Below, piece after piece: positions 39,002-48,230 of a DNA stretch of 64,000 bases (position 1 is the first letter of the stretch; every line of letters starts with the position of its first letter). A model generated the notes under the pieces. That model did not search any database. It was not told the DNA's origin and saw only the letters and a program-made list of their open reading frames with translations. The stretch is from DATKLL01 sp035542475 (GTDB lineage Bacteria > Desulfobacterota > Syntrophia > Syntrophales > UBA2185). Made by a program: the position numbers and the translations under genes. The stretch spans positions 14,060-78,059 of the forward strand of contig DATKLL010000189.1 in assembly GCA_035542475.1 (NCBI GenBank), given 5' to 3'.

Positions 39002-41505
39002 ATGCTATTCTCCGTAAAAGTTCTGTTGTTTCTATTTATGGGAATAATAATGTCTACAGTCGTTCCTTTATCAACCTCGGATGCAAACGTAAGCCTGCCG
39101 CCGTGCTCCTCGACAATTTTCTTAGAGATCGATAAACCGAGACCAATGCCTCCGGAGCGCTGCTTTGTTGTGAAAAAAGTGTCTGTTATGTGCGGAAGGC
39201 TCTCCGCAGGAATTCCTATGCCTTGATCCTGAACTCGGAGTACAACCGCCCGCATCTCTTTATTGTACGATGTAGATACGAAAATACTCCGATTCCTGTC
39301 CGGCAGCGCCTGGCAGGCGTTTTGAATGACATTAATAATGACCTGCTCGAGCCTTTGAAAGTTCCCTTTGATTAAAGGAAGATATTCGCCATAATCGATC
39401 GAGAAATTTTCCGTTGATTTGCCGATTAAATGAGAAACAAGGGAAAGTGAGGACTTGAGCACGGCATTGATATCCAGAGACTGGGCAAGATCCAGATCAT
39501 CCCGGCGAACATAATTCTTCAGGTCGTCGACAATTTGCTTAATCCGTGTCGCTCCGTCGAGTATTCCAGAAAATAACGTCGGGACATTCTTGCGCATCTC
39601 TGTATAGTTCATGCCTCCTATGATGAAATCACCATTCTCCTTATAATATTCCTCAAGGATCGGAAGCGCCCTGTCCCATGCGTCCCTCAGGATGGGTGCA
39701 TTAAGCATGATGAAGTTGTTGGGGTTGTTGATCTCATGGGCCATGCCTGATACCAGGACCCCCAAAGCCACCATCTTGCTTGCCTGCATAAGCTGCTGCT
39801 GCTGTTGTTTGGCCTGCTCCTCTGCCTGCCTGCGCTCCGTGATATCGCGCACTACGCCCCGAAAGCCGATGGGTACTCCTTCGGAGTTTCGAATAAGGGC
39901 GACGGAAGCTTCGACGGTCTTGTGTACGCCGTTTTTGGCAATGACCTCCCAATCAAAAGCAGTTGCCGGCTCCCCGGTCTTAAAGACGTTGATAAAAAAG
40001 TTGTAGACGCGTTTCGCAGCATCAGCGCTCATATACTGCCGGTTGTTCATGCCCATCATTTCATCGCGCGTATAGCCAAGAATTCTGCAGAGGGAATCGT
40101 TGAAAAAGGTCAGGTTGCCTCGCAGGTCCACTTCATAATACCCTTCCTGGATACTGTTCAGAATGGTCCGATATTTTTCCTCGCTTTCGCGCATGGCATC
40201 CTCAATGCGCATCCGGCCGCGAACCTCCTCCTTGTATGCTTCGACGGTATCACGCAACTCCATGCCCTGGGTCTCGACAAGCGAAAAGGCCTTCAAAATC
40301 CGTAAGTGCAAGATAAATGCCTGTGAGAATATAAACAGGAATAACCCCAGCGGTGCAAATAGACCGGTGTTGATCAGTCCTTCGACATAGAGCATGTCGT
40401 TGATTACCGTAATACATAAGGCAGACATACCAATGAGGAACACAGAAGGTTCCATGTAGCCCCGGATGGGGCTGGAGAGCATCAAGTAGAAAGCATAAAA
40501 TATGATGGCCATGGTAATAACTTCATAAAGAGGAAGTGTATAAGAAAACACTCCGACCGGCGCTACGATCACTATCAGCGAAAAAGCCAATCCGATGAGA
40601 AGAACCAGCCGGAGGACGTTCCGGGAAAAAACGGCGAACAGTGACTGGAGGAACAGGCCGAAGACGGGAACAGCCAGATAGAAACTCAGATATTCGAGCT
40701 TCACAAGCATGTCCCAATTAAGGGACGGGAGGATCTGAAGAATATACCTCTGGTCCGTTGTGAAAAGTCTAAGGCCTATCAGAAAACACAGGATGCCGAA
40801 GTATAGCGTGGACCGGATTTTGCGTCTCGCCAGGAAAAGAGCCAAGTGATAGATCGCCATGATGAAGCTGCCGCCGAGGAGAAAGAAATCCAACTGTCGT
40901 TTGCGTTCGTCCAGCTCGACAAGAGTCTTCTGCTTTCCTAGAGTCATCAACGGCCACAGTCCACCCCGACGATGATGGAAATTACTGACCTGGATGAGAA
41001 GGGTGACCCGGTCGGAGACCGGTGTGAAAGTCAGCCGTACAGGATACTGGCGAGGGGTACTCGTTTCCATACTTTCCCCGGCGACCCCTACGGAAGCCAT
41101 CTCATTTTGGTTGACAAAAAGCCTGTAGGCGGTTGAGACTTCCGGAATTTCGATAGCCAGCGGGTCCCTTGTCTTGCCAAGGAGAATAGTTAGACGGTAT
41201 GTGGCATACCCATGGCCGGGCAGCTTCTGTCCGTCCAACCGGTAATCGTTCCAATAGCCGGGCACTTGAACGAACCCGGAAGGACGCGGCCGGGACGTGG
41301 CGGTAAAATCACCGGGGGCAATGCGACTGTTCCAATAGAATGCGTATTCTCCCTTGAGATCAACCGGTCCTTTCAACTCAAAATTCCAATCGGTTAGATC
41401 TATCACACCCTTGACGGCACGAGGTTGATTCTTCCCGGAAAATTCGCAACCGTAGTTACCGATTAGTACGACGCAAATAAAAAATGACAGGAGGATTCTT
41501 CTCAT
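38998..41505 (-). CDS. 7TMR-DISM membrane histidine kinase with PAS domain
   Basis: 835 residues. After a signal sequence with a Cys at its end (GNYGC, a poor lipobox) comes a periplasmic 7TMR-DISMED2 sugar-binding-like domain (about 30-175; GYATYRLTILLGKTRDPLAI), seven membrane helices (about 200-400), a coiled stretch, a PAS domain (ILNSIQEGYYEVDLRGNLTF), a HisKA box (LVSGMAHEINNPNNFIMLN) and an HATPase (VQDQGIGIPAESL, GGIGLGLSISKKIV). DISMED2 domains are thought to sense carbohydrates or envelope components. The gene overlaps both neighbours by four bases: the MFS-acyltransferase gene before it and the NtrC-type regulator after it. Signal and phospholipid metabolism may therefore be linked. 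Confidence 0.92.
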   Translation of the reverse strand: MRRILLSFFICVVLIGNYGCEFSGKNQPRAVKGVIDLTDWNFELKGPVDLKGEYAFYWNSRIAPGDFTATSRPRPSGFVQVPGYWNDYRLDGQKLPGHGYATYRLTILLGKTRDPLAIEIPEVSTAYRLFVNQNEMASVGVAGESMETSTPRQYPVRLTFTPVSDRVTLLIQVSNFHHRRGGLWPLMTLGKQKTLVELDERKRQLDFFLLGGSFIMAIYHLALFLARRKIRSTLYFGILCFLIGLRLFTTDQRYILQILPSLNWDMLVKLEYLSFYLAVPVFGLFLQSLFAVFSRNVLRLVLLIGLAFSLIVIVAPVGVFSYTLPLYEVITMAIIFYAFYLMLSSPIRGYMEPSVFLIGMSALCITVINDMLYVEGLINTGLFAPLGLFLFIFSQAFILHLRILKAFSLVETQGMELRDTVEAYKEEVRGRMRIEDAMRESEEKYRTILNSIQEGYYEVDLRGNLTFFNDSLCRILGYTRDEMMGMNNRQYMSADAAKRVYNFFINVFKTGEPATAFDWEVIAKNGVHKTVEASVALIRNSEGVPIGFRGVVRDITERRQAEEQAKQQQQQLMQASKMVALGVLVSGMAHEINNPNNFIMLNAPILRDAWDRALPILEEYYKENGDFIIGGMNYTEMRKNVPTLFSGILDGATRIKQIVDDLKNYVRRDDLDLAQSLDINAVLKSSLSLVSHLIGKSTENFSIDYGEYLPLIKGNFQRLEQVIINVIQNACQALPDRNRSIFVSTSYNKEMRAVVLRVQDQGIGIPAESLPHITDTFFTTKQRSGGIGLGLSISKKIVEEHGGRLTFASEVDKGTTVDIIIPINRNNRTFTENSI

Positions 41506-43376
41506 TCCTCTTCGACCTTCATTCTGCTGATAACTTCAAAGAGTTTCTCGGCCGTAACTTCTGAGGCAGGAATGGGCGCGCCGAATTCCAGTGAGATGCG
41601 CGACCATCTTCTTCTGAAAGGTATTTTCTCCTTGCCCCTATATTTCTTGCTGAAGTAACTGCCCCAGAGGCCGTTCAAGCAGGCGGGTACTACCGGGGCC
41701 GGAGTTCGCTCTACAATCTTTTCTATACCCGGCCGAAATGCATGTATCTTGCCGTCGGGCGTCAGCACACCCTCGGGGAAGATGCATACTACCTCATCAT
41801 CCTGCAGCTCCGCGGCAATCTTATCAAACGCGGCTTTCAACACCTCCGGGGCTTCGTTAGCGCCCGCTATAGGAATCACCTTGCTGTCTCTGAATATGCG
41901 GCTGATGAACGGCATGTCAAAGTATTTATAATACATCACGAAGCGGGCTGGTCTGGGGCAGCCGCTGGCGATGACCAGACCATCGATGAAGGTGACGTGG
42001 TTGCAGGCGATAACAAAAGGACCTTCGAGAGGAAGATTTTCGCGCCCGGTGACTTTGAGACGATATACTATATTGGTAAGGCCCCAGACCATGAGGCGCA
42101 GTAAAAACTCCGGTATCAATGTGTATATATATGCGGCTACAATGATGTTCATTATGGAAAAAAACAGGAATATCTGGGGGTAGCTGAATTTAAAATGATA
42201 GAGAGCTGTTAGAAAAAGTGAGGAAACAACCATAAAAAGCGCATTCAGAATATTGTTCCCGGCGATCACTCGCGATCGCACTTCTTTGCGTGATCTCTGC
42301 TGGATGAATGTATAGAGAGGTACAGTGAAAAATCCACCGGATACGGCAAGAAGAAAGACATCAATAGATATCCTTCTTCCATAATGTGTATTCAAAAAAT
42401 CTGCAACCGAGTGAAGCCCGCCGGATGAAAGCACCGAAGGCTGACCCACCAGAAAAAGATCAAAGGTGAACAACGATAGGCCGATTGAGCCAATGGGCAC
42501 AAGGCCCAGTTCCGTCCTCTTGAAGCTCAACCGCTCGCAGAGTATAGAACCGACACCGATACCAACGGAAAAGAGCACAAGAAACAGTGTAACGACAGAT
42601 TCCTTTACCTGTAAAAAATCCTTACAATAAACGGGGATAATCGAAAGCAGGGCGATGCCTATAAACCAGAACCAGGCAATTCCCAGTATGGAGTTGAAGA
42701 TGCTCTCCACCTTTCTTGTGATGCCCAAAATTTCAAAAGTCGTAGTGACAGGATTCATATTGATTTTAAGTTCCGGCATTACCGGATTGATTGGCCTTAT
42801 CACCAAACTGATCACAAATCCGGTTGCGGCAATGGCAACTACTGCAATCCCCGTCGTCCATGTACCGCTCTGCATGGAGATGAGTTGTACACCCAGGATT
42901 GAACCAAGGAGAATGGCTATAAAGGTCCCGGTCTCAACATAGGCATTACCCGTGATAAGCTCATCACTATGAAGAAGGTGCGGAAGGATGCTGTATTTTA
43001 CAGGGCCGAAGAGAGTGGAATGGAGGCCCATCAAGAAGAGTGCGACCAGGAGAAGCACTATGTTTTCATAGATGAAGCCGAACAAACCCAAAATCATAAT
43101 CACTATCTCGAGCGCTTTGACGATGCGGATGAGCCTGTGCTTGGAGTACTTGTCGGCCAGTTGGCCCGAAATCGCCGAGAATAGGAAGAAAGGCAGTATG
43201 AAGATGCCGCCGCATAACGACACCATCTGTTCGGGGGATATGCTGCCGAGGGAATATGACTTGTAGGCGATCAAAATCCCTATGGCGTTTTTAAACGTGT
43301 TGTCGTTGAATGCACCAAAAAACTGGGTATAGAAAAAGGGCCAGAACCCCCGGTCTCTGAATACGCGTGTACCCAT
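41502..43376 (-). CDS. MFS transporter fused to a PlsC-type acyltransferase
   Basis: 624 residues. Residues about 5-410 form a 12-helix MFS domain of the LplT (lysophospholipid flippase) kind, starting FWPFFYTQFFGAFNDNTFKN. Residues about 430-620 are an acyltransferase with the catalytic ACNHVTFIDG (HxxxxD), the glycerophosphate-contact region and IFPEGVLTPDG. The arrangement resembles LplT-Aas fusions but lacks the C-terminal AMP-binding acyl-ACP synthetase, so acyl groups must come from acyl-ACP, acyl-CoA or acyl-phosphate made elsewhere. It probably flips lysophospholipids inward and re-acylates them. It is first of three genes coupled by 4-base overlaps with a histidine kinase and a sigma-54 activator. 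Confidence 0.9.
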   Translation of the reverse strand: MGTRVFRDRGFWPFFYTQFFGAFNDNTFKNAIGILIAYKSYSLGSISPEQMVSLCGGIFILPFFLFSAISGQLADKYSKHRLIRIVKALEIVIMILGLFGFIYENIVLLLVALFLMGLHSTLFGPVKYSILPHLLHSDELITGNAYVETGTFIAILLGSILGVQLISMQSGTWTTGIAVVAIAATGFVISLVIRPINPVMPELKINMNPVTTTFEILGITRKVESIFNSILGIAWFWFIGIALLSIIPVYCKDFLQVKESVVTLFLVLFSVGIGVGSILCERLSFKRTELGLVPIGSIGLSLFTFDLFLVGQPSVLSSGGLHSVADFLNTHYGRRISIDVFLLAVSGGFFTVPLYTFIQQRSRKEVRSRVIAGNNILNALFMVVSSLFLTALYHFKFSYPQIFLFFSIMNIIVAAYIYTLIPEFLLRLMVWGLTNIVYRLKVTGRENLPLEGPFVIACNHVTFIDGLVIASGCPRPARFVMYYKYFDMPFISRIFRDSKVIPIAGANEAPEVLKAAFDKIAAELQDDEVVCIFPEGVLTPDGKIHAFRPGIEKIVERTPAPVVPACLNGLWGSYFSKKYRGKEKIPFRRRWSRISLEFGAPIPASEVTAEKLFEVISRMKVEEE

Positions 43377-43412
43377 TGATTCGTCATACCTTAATTTTTG
43401 TATTCGGCCTAT

Positions 43413-43814
43413 TCACCCCAGCGTCGGCTTGATATTATCCTTTGCCCACTGAATAAGTTCCGATATGGAAGTCCCTATTGCGAAGAATTCAACAACACCC
43501 ATCTTTTTTACCTTGGATATTTTATCATGGTCTAAATAGCCTCCAGCGGTGACCTTGATATGTGATGAATCCTCCTTTTTCAGAAGCGCCACTACTCTGG
43601 CGAGGTCTTCTATATTGGCGCCCGGCAGTGTAGTTACTCCGATATGGTCGACACATTCCTGGATTGCTGAAGCGACAATGGCCTCGGGTTTCTGGATGTC
43701 CGTGTATATCACCTCATACCCAGCATCCCGGAAGGCCAGGGTTAGTGTGGTCATGGCCGCATCATGCCCCTCGCCAAGTTTAGCCATTAAAATCCTTACC
43801 GGCCTAGTTATCAT
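43413..43814 (-). CDS. Stand-alone cobalamin (B12)-binding domain protein
   Basis: 133 residues, the size of the B12-binding domain of methylmalonyl-CoA mutase or of glutamate mutase S. The cobalt-ligand region is LGEGHDAAMTTL with H17-D18 (usual form DxHDxG; here the first Asp is Gly and the Gly is Ala). VDHIGVTTLPG and KVTAGGYLDHDKI complete the fold. Stand-alone domains of this kind serve as small subunits of carbon-skeleton mutases or as B12-dependent sensors. No mutase large subunit is encoded nearby; it lies 36 bases before the MFS-acyltransferase gene on the same strand, so it may be first in that operon. Confidence 0.85.
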   Translation of the reverse strand: MITRPVRILMAKLGEGHDAAMTTLTLAFRDAGYEVIYTDIQKPEAIVASAIQECVDHIGVTTLPGANIEDLARVVALLKKEDSSHIKVTAGGYLDHDKISKVKKMGVVEFFAIGTSISELIQWAKDNIKPTLG

Positions 43815-43885
43815 GCTGCCCTCCTTTTTGACCAGCGATTACTATTAACGCTCACCAACCGCACCTGCCTAAATCTGCACTAAAC

Positions 43886-43905
43886 GCGGATACGCTGGTG
43901 TGGGT
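43886..43905 (+). repeat. 20-base repeat, copy 2
   Basis: GCGGATACGCTGGTGTGGGT, 19 of 20 bases identical to 32120-32139, in the short gap between the B12-binding and DUF2238 genes. Confidence 0.5.
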
Positions 43906-43962
43906 GGAACTAAATCCACATCTTTTTCTAAAATTCAGCAGAAAAGATATTTATCAGGAAAG

Positions 43963-44586
43963 TCAGACAACGCCAATTTTTAGCAGATATTTATTGTGCA
44001 ATCTCGTAAGCAAAATTAGCGCAATAATCGAGCCTATCAAACAAAAAAGCATATCACTTTGTGTGTCCCAGATATAACCTTGTGTTCCAAGAAAGGCTTC
44101 AGTATCCGTAGGATTGGAAATGGAAGCCAACCATTCAAAAATTTCGTATAATGCTGAAAAAGCGAGGGGTACAGCGATAGATATAAAGCCAAGCCACCTT
44201 CCTTTTTTGAGAGGTGATGTTCGCGCTATAATTTCACGCGTATATATTGCCGGACCGAAACCCTGCATGAAATGCCCGATTTTGTCGTAGTTATTTCGAG
44301 TCCAACCAAACCAGTCTTCCATATAAAAACCTAGCGGTACTTTGGCGTAAGAGTAATGGCCGCCCACCATCAGGATCACCGCGTGGATTGCGATAAGAGT
44401 GTATGTTAGATTGGTAAGCGGAAATCTCTTGTATGTAATCAGCATAATCGGTAGAGCAATCATGAACGGTAATGTCTCCAAGACCCAGGTAAAGCGGGTA
44501 TCATGCGGCTCAATTCCCGACCAAGTCCAAAAGACCAGTACTATAATTAATAGCACAGCGGGATACTTTTCTGATGATATATCCAT
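43963..44586 (-). CDS. DUF2238 (YjdF-like) inner-membrane protein
   Basis: 207 residues with five or six membrane helices. Family-specific stretches are GGHYSYAKVPLGFYMEDWFG, NNYDKIGHFMQGFGPAIYTRE, and SALYEIFEWLASISN with GTQGYIWDTQSDML. DUF2238 proteins occur widely with no known function; the conserved His, Asp and Glu residues within the membrane suggest a metal or proton role. It stands alone between the liv operon and the B12 gene, on the same strand, with a 342-base gap upstream. Confidence 0.85.
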   Translation of the reverse strand: MDISSEKYPAVLLIIVLVFWTWSGIEPHDTRFTWVLETLPFMIALPIMLITYKRFPLTNLTYTLIAIHAVILMVGGHYSYAKVPLGFYMEDWFGWTRNNYDKIGHFMQGFGPAIYTREIIARTSPLKKGRWLGFISIAVPLAFSALYEIFEWLASISNPTDTEAFLGTQGYIWDTQSDMLFCLIGSIIALILLTRLHNKYLLKIGVV

Positions 44587-44928
44587 ATTCCCTGTCCGTA
44601 AGATGTTGGCGCAAAATAATTACCGGTAACTCAATCTTTCCTTATTGTCTAACATGCAATCAGCATAACAGCAATGGCCATAGTAAAAAAAAACATGCAT
44701 GTTATCCATGAATATTATAGATATAATTGGGGAAAAGTCTCATATATTTTTCACTATCACAGTACCGACCTATCAGTATACATCGCTGGTGAACGACCGG
44801 AGTGGAGTTGGGGCCCGCTGCTTTGTATTTGGTTGGTTTTGAGATTGCTTCAGTCCACGCGCAATGACGGTTTGAATATTGTGCAGACCTTTTTGCGTCT
44901 TCATGGCGAAAGGCCAAGGTTTATTGAA
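44587..44928. other. Intergenic region, 342 bp, with a dispersed-repeat remnant
   Basis: Between livF and the DUF2238 gene. It contains GATTGCTTC and CGCAATGAC in the arrangement of the widespread intergenic repeat that yields spurious 'CHCEERSDEAI' peptides. A short hairpin CATGCATG occurs near 44695. No gene seen. Confidence 0.45.
44841..44870 (-). repeat. Remnant of a common dispersed repeat (CGTCATTGCG...GAAGCAATC type)
   Basis: Reading left, CGTCATTGCG is followed ten bases later by GAAGCAATC, the two conserved ends of a short dispersed repeat remembered from many bacterial genomes. Only one copy was seen in this window. Confidence 0.35.
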
Positions 44929-45633
44929 TCAAACACCAAGGTAGGCTGTCTTGACGTGTTCATTGTTAAGCAGTTCTTCGCCTGTCCCCTGAAGTGCTAT
45001 CCTGCCGTTTTCCAGGACATAGACACGGTCGGCAATGGCGAGTGTCTGCTTCACATTCTGTTCTACGATCAGTACTGTTGTTCCTTCAGCTTTTATTCTC
45101 TTTATGACATTGAATATATCCTTCACAAGGATGGGAGAAAGACCGAGGGACGGTTCGTCAAACATCTGCAGTTTCGGCTTTGACATGAGTCCCCTGCCGA
45201 TGGCAAGCATCTGCTGCTCGCCTCCGCTTAATGTTCCCGCAAGTTGCCTCCGCCTTTCCAGAAGTCTTGGAAACAGTTCGAACACCAATTCCTTCGTTAT
45301 CTCGCGCTCCTTTTTTGCCTCCCCTTTTAAAGAACCCATGTCGAGATTTTCTTCCACGGACATCTCTACAAAAAGCCTTCTTGCTTCCGGCACATGGGCA
45401 ATCCCGAGTTCGATTAACCTATAAGGCTCTACCTTATGAAGCGGTATATCGTTAAAGAGTATTTCACCATTCCTGGGTCTCAGGATGCCGGATATTGTTT
45501 TCAGGGTCGTTGACTTGCCTGCCCCGTTCGCACCGATGAGGGCGACAATCTCGCCCTGTTTTATTTCGAAGGAAATATCCCAGATGACCTGGACATCACC
45601 ATAAAAGACATCAATGTTCCTGATCTCAAGCAC
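44929..45633 (-). CDS. livF: Branched-chain amino acid ABC transporter ATPase LivF
   Basis: 234 residues from a GTG at 45633, which overlaps the livG stop by eight bases and has GGGAG nine bases upstream; an in-frame ATG at 45660 lies further inside livG and is less likely. Walker A GANGAGKST, signature LSGGEQQML, Walker B LQMFDEPSLGLSP and the H-loop equivalent are present. LivF pairs with LivG to energise uptake of branched-chain amino acids or related carboxylates and amides by LivHM. It is the last gene of the livKHMGF operon. Confidence 0.94.
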   Translation of the reverse strand: MLEIRNIDVFYGDVQVIWDISFEIKQGEIVALIGANGAGKSTTLKTISGILRPRNGEILFNDIPLHKVEPYRLIELGIAHVPEARRLFVEMSVEENLDMGSLKGEAKKEREITKELVFELFPRLLERRRQLAGTLSGGEQQMLAIGRGLMSKPKLQMFDEPSLGLSPILVKDIFNVIKRIKAEGTTVLIVEQNVKQTLAIADRVYVLENGRIALQGTGEELLNNEHVKTAYLGV

Positions 45634-46351
45634 TTGTTTCTTCTCCCAGGTAAGCTTCAATCACAGCTGGATTGTGACCAATTTCTGAAGGCGTACCTTC
45701 TGCTATTTTCTGGCCATAATTCAGCACGACGATTCTGTCGGAGACAGCCATGATCACCCTCATATGATGCTCGATAATCAGAATCGTAATCCCCCTCTCT
45801 GTCCTGATCTTATTTACGATCTCGATCTGCTCGTTAATCTCCGTCGGGTTAAGTCCGGCAAAAGCTTCATCGAGTAAGATGATTTCCGGTTGTGTGGCAA
45901 GGGCGCGGGCAATCTCGAGCCTTTTTCTTTTGCCGAGGGGCAGGCCTTTGGAGAGAACGTTGATGTCGTCCTGAAGGTTGGTAAACTTCAATACTTCAAG
46001 GGACAATTTTTCCGCTTCCGCTTTGCTCTTGATCCTTATAAAAGCGGAAGCTACCACATTATCAAGAGTGCTCATTCTTTGTAATGGCCTTACCACCTGA
46101 AAAGTTCTTGCCACACCCAGCTTGCACAATACATGGGGTCTCAGGTTTGTAACCCTCTTCCCTTTTAAATATACGTCACCTTTTGTAGGGTGGTAAAATC
46201 CGTTGATCACATTAAACAGGGTTGTTTTTCCCGCTCCGTTCGGGCCGATAAGACCAAGGATCTCTCCTTTGTTCAGCACAAAGGAAACATCCGCAACTGC
46301 GGCGAGCCCTCCGAATTGCATGGTAACGTCTTTCACCTCAATGAGACTCAT
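45626..46351 (-). CDS. livG: Branched-chain amino acid ABC transporter ATPase LivG
   Basis: 241 residues. Walker A GPNGAGKTT, LSKGLPLGKRKRLEIARALA in place of the usual LSGGQ signature (normal for LivG, which has a looser motif), Walker B IILLDEAFAGLNP, and the LivG C-terminal GxPxEI extension (GTPSEIGHNPAVIEAYLG). The ATG overlaps the livM stop by four bases (ATGA). It forms the ATPase heterodimer with LivF. Confidence 0.95.
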   Translation of the reverse strand: MSLIEVKDVTMQFGGLAAVADVSFVLNKGEILGLIGPNGAGKTTLFNVINGFYHPTKGDVYLKGKRVTNLRPHVLCKLGVARTFQVVRPLQRMSTLDNVVASAFIRIKSKAEAEKLSLEVLKFTNLQDDINVLSKGLPLGKRKRLEIARALATQPEIILLDEAFAGLNPTEINEQIEIVNKIRTERGITILIIEHHMRVIMAVSDRIVVLNYGQKIAEGTPSEIGHNPAVIEAYLGEETSA

Positions 46352-47292
46352 GATGACGCCTCCCTTTTTCTTTTGAACGGCTTCACCAATTTATGAAAAT
46401 CGCCGACAATGCCGTTTGGCAGAAACAGGATAATCAGTATAAGAATGACGCCGAAGATTGTCATGTGAGCCGCCCCTATATACGGAATAGAGCGAATTTC
46501 TTCTGCTAGAAAAACCATGATTACCGCGCCTACAATGGGGCCCCAGTATGTGGCGGCGCCGCCGACCATGACGACCATCACTATTGTTATGGAAATGTCA
46601 TAGAGGGGAAATACGACACCGGGATCAATGTATCCCATGTAGTTCATGAAAAAGGCGCCCGCGATACCTGTGAGGACACCGCTCAGGCAAAGAGAGATTG
46701 TTTTATACAGGGTTGTGTTTATTCCAAGGGATTCCGCGGCGTCCTGATCCTCCCTGATTGCCACAAAATAATATCCAAGCTTGGATTCCATGACTGCTTT
46801 AATTAGGAAATATGTCCCCACAGCAATGAAGAGTATGATGTAGTAGTACCACGTCTTCTCAACCCACGTCCTTTCCCGTAACATTATGCCGAGGTTTCCC
46901 TGAGCGAAATCGACAAGGTTTTCCGCTGTGACCCTGCATATCTCGCCGAGGGCAAGGGTTGCCAGGGCGAAGTAGGCGCCCCGAAGCCGCAGACAGATAA
47001 ATCCGACAACAAGAGAGAGCGCCGTGAGTACAATCACGCATGCTGGTATGCCCCACCATGCTGATATTTCCAAATGATAATAGAGGAGCCCTGCTGTGTA
47101 TGCGCCGAACCCGAAAAAGGCTGCATGTCCAAAGGAAACCTGGCCGGTGTACCCGCCCAGGATGTTCCATGCCATGCCGATTACCGACCACATTAAAACA
47201 AGGATGAGTATGTGCATGACATATGAACTGAGATCCATAAAAGGGATGAGGCATAAGGCGGCAATGATTATGAGAGGCAGGAATTTTTTCAT
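46348..47292 (-). CDS. livM: Branched-chain amino acid ABC transporter permease LivM
   Basis: 314 residues with about nine hydrophobic segments. The ATG at 47292 is chosen because it forms an ATGA overlap with livH; a longer upstream reading runs into the livH coding region. Family features include GGYTGQVSFGHAAFFGFGAY, LRLRGAYFALATLALGEI and the EAA-like loop with AIREDQDAAESLGINTTLYK. LivM forms the membrane channel with LivH. In the same operon as livF, livG, livH and livK. Confidence 0.94.
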   Translation of the reverse strand: MKKFLPLIIIAALCLIPFMDLSSYVMHILILVLMWSVIGMAWNILGGYTGQVSFGHAAFFGFGAYTAGLLYYHLEISAWWGIPACVIVLTALSLVVGFICLRLRGAYFALATLALGEICRVTAENLVDFAQGNLGIMLRERTWVEKTWYYYIILFIAVGTYFLIKAVMESKLGYYFVAIREDQDAAESLGINTTLYKTISLCLSGVLTGIAGAFFMNYMGYIDPGVVFPLYDISITIVMVVMVGGAATYWGPIVGAVIMVFLAEEIRSIPYIGAAHMTIFGVILILIILFLPNGIVGDFHKLVKPFKRKREASS

Positions 47293-48215
47293 TTCTTTGC
47301 CAATCTCCTCTTCCTGAGGATCGACGCAACACCTCCGGGCAGGAATACAAGCGCCGCCACGAAGATTGCGAATCTCCCTGCAGGCGCCCATCCCATCCCG
47401 ATATAGGTGGCCGTCATGGATTCAAAGATACCGAGAATCAACCCCCCGATAATGGCCCCGTCAGTTGAACCCATGCCGCCGATGACAGTGATAACGAACC
47501 CAACGTTCGTAAACTGTTTCCCCAGCGCCGGGTAGAGATAATAGATAGGGATGAAAAGACAGCCGGCAGCAGCCACAAGGATCATGCCGATGCCGAAGGT
47601 TACCATCCTGACCCGGTTTACATTGACTCCCATGAGGAGCGCCGCATCAACGTCCTGTGACGTGGCCCTGATGGATTTCCCCGTATCTGTCTTGGTGAGG
47701 AATATCCATAAGGCTATGGTGATAATAACCGCGATGACAAACGACAACGACCACGGCATGGACAGCGACAGCTCCACAGGAGAATCCGGCCAGTAATCTG
47801 TCAGATACCAGGCATCTGAAGCATAGTTTACCGGAGTCGAGCGATAGTCTCCTGTGAAGAATACCGTTGCGAGATTGGAAAATACCATAGCCAACCCCAC
47901 TGTGAGTATCACCAGGTTGTGGGGCAGGATTGATTCTACCTTCATGACAGGTGTCAAAAGGTACTTTTGAATGGCAAGCCCGAATAGAAATAGTGCTGGG
48001 GCGGCAACGAACACCGAGAGATAGGGGTCTATTTCAAAAAGGGTAAAGAGCCAGTAGGCAATATACATGGCGATCATCATGAAATCGCCGTGTGCAAGGT
48101 TGATGACCCTCATGACGCCCATAATAAGCGCCATGCCTAAGGCGATCAGCCCATAAAGCCCCCCTAACAGAAACCCGGCAATCAGGGTCTGTAAAAAGAG
48201 TTCAAGCTCAGGCAT
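47289..48215 (-). CDS. livH: Branched-chain amino acid ABC transporter permease LivH
   Basis: 308 residues and eight or so hydrophobic segments. LivH motifs are GGLYGLIALGMALIMGVMRV, INLAHGDFMMIAMYIAY and the cytoplasmic loop SIRATSQDVDAALLMGVNVN, then FVITVIGGMGSTDGAIIGGL. It starts 15 bases after the livK stop and overlaps livM by four bases. Confidence 0.94.
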   Translation of the reverse strand: MPELELFLQTLIAGFLLGGLYGLIALGMALIMGVMRVINLAHGDFMMIAMYIAYWLFTLFEIDPYLSVFVAAPALFLFGLAIQKYLLTPVMKVESILPHNLVILTVGLAMVFSNLATVFFTGDYRSTPVNYASDAWYLTDYWPDSPVELSLSMPWSLSFVIAVIITIALWIFLTKTDTGKSIRATSQDVDAALLMGVNVNRVRMVTFGIGMILVAAAGCLFIPIYYLYPALGKQFTNVGFVITVIGGMGSTDGAIIGGLILGIFESMTATYIGMGWAPAGRFAIFVAALVFLPGGVASILRKRRLAKK

Positions 48216-48230
48216 TCCTTCTCCCCTTTG

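Noticed and set aside
44674..45183. 169-codon plus-strand frame overlapping livF
   Set aside because: Half lies antisense to livF and half in repeat-like intergenic DNA.
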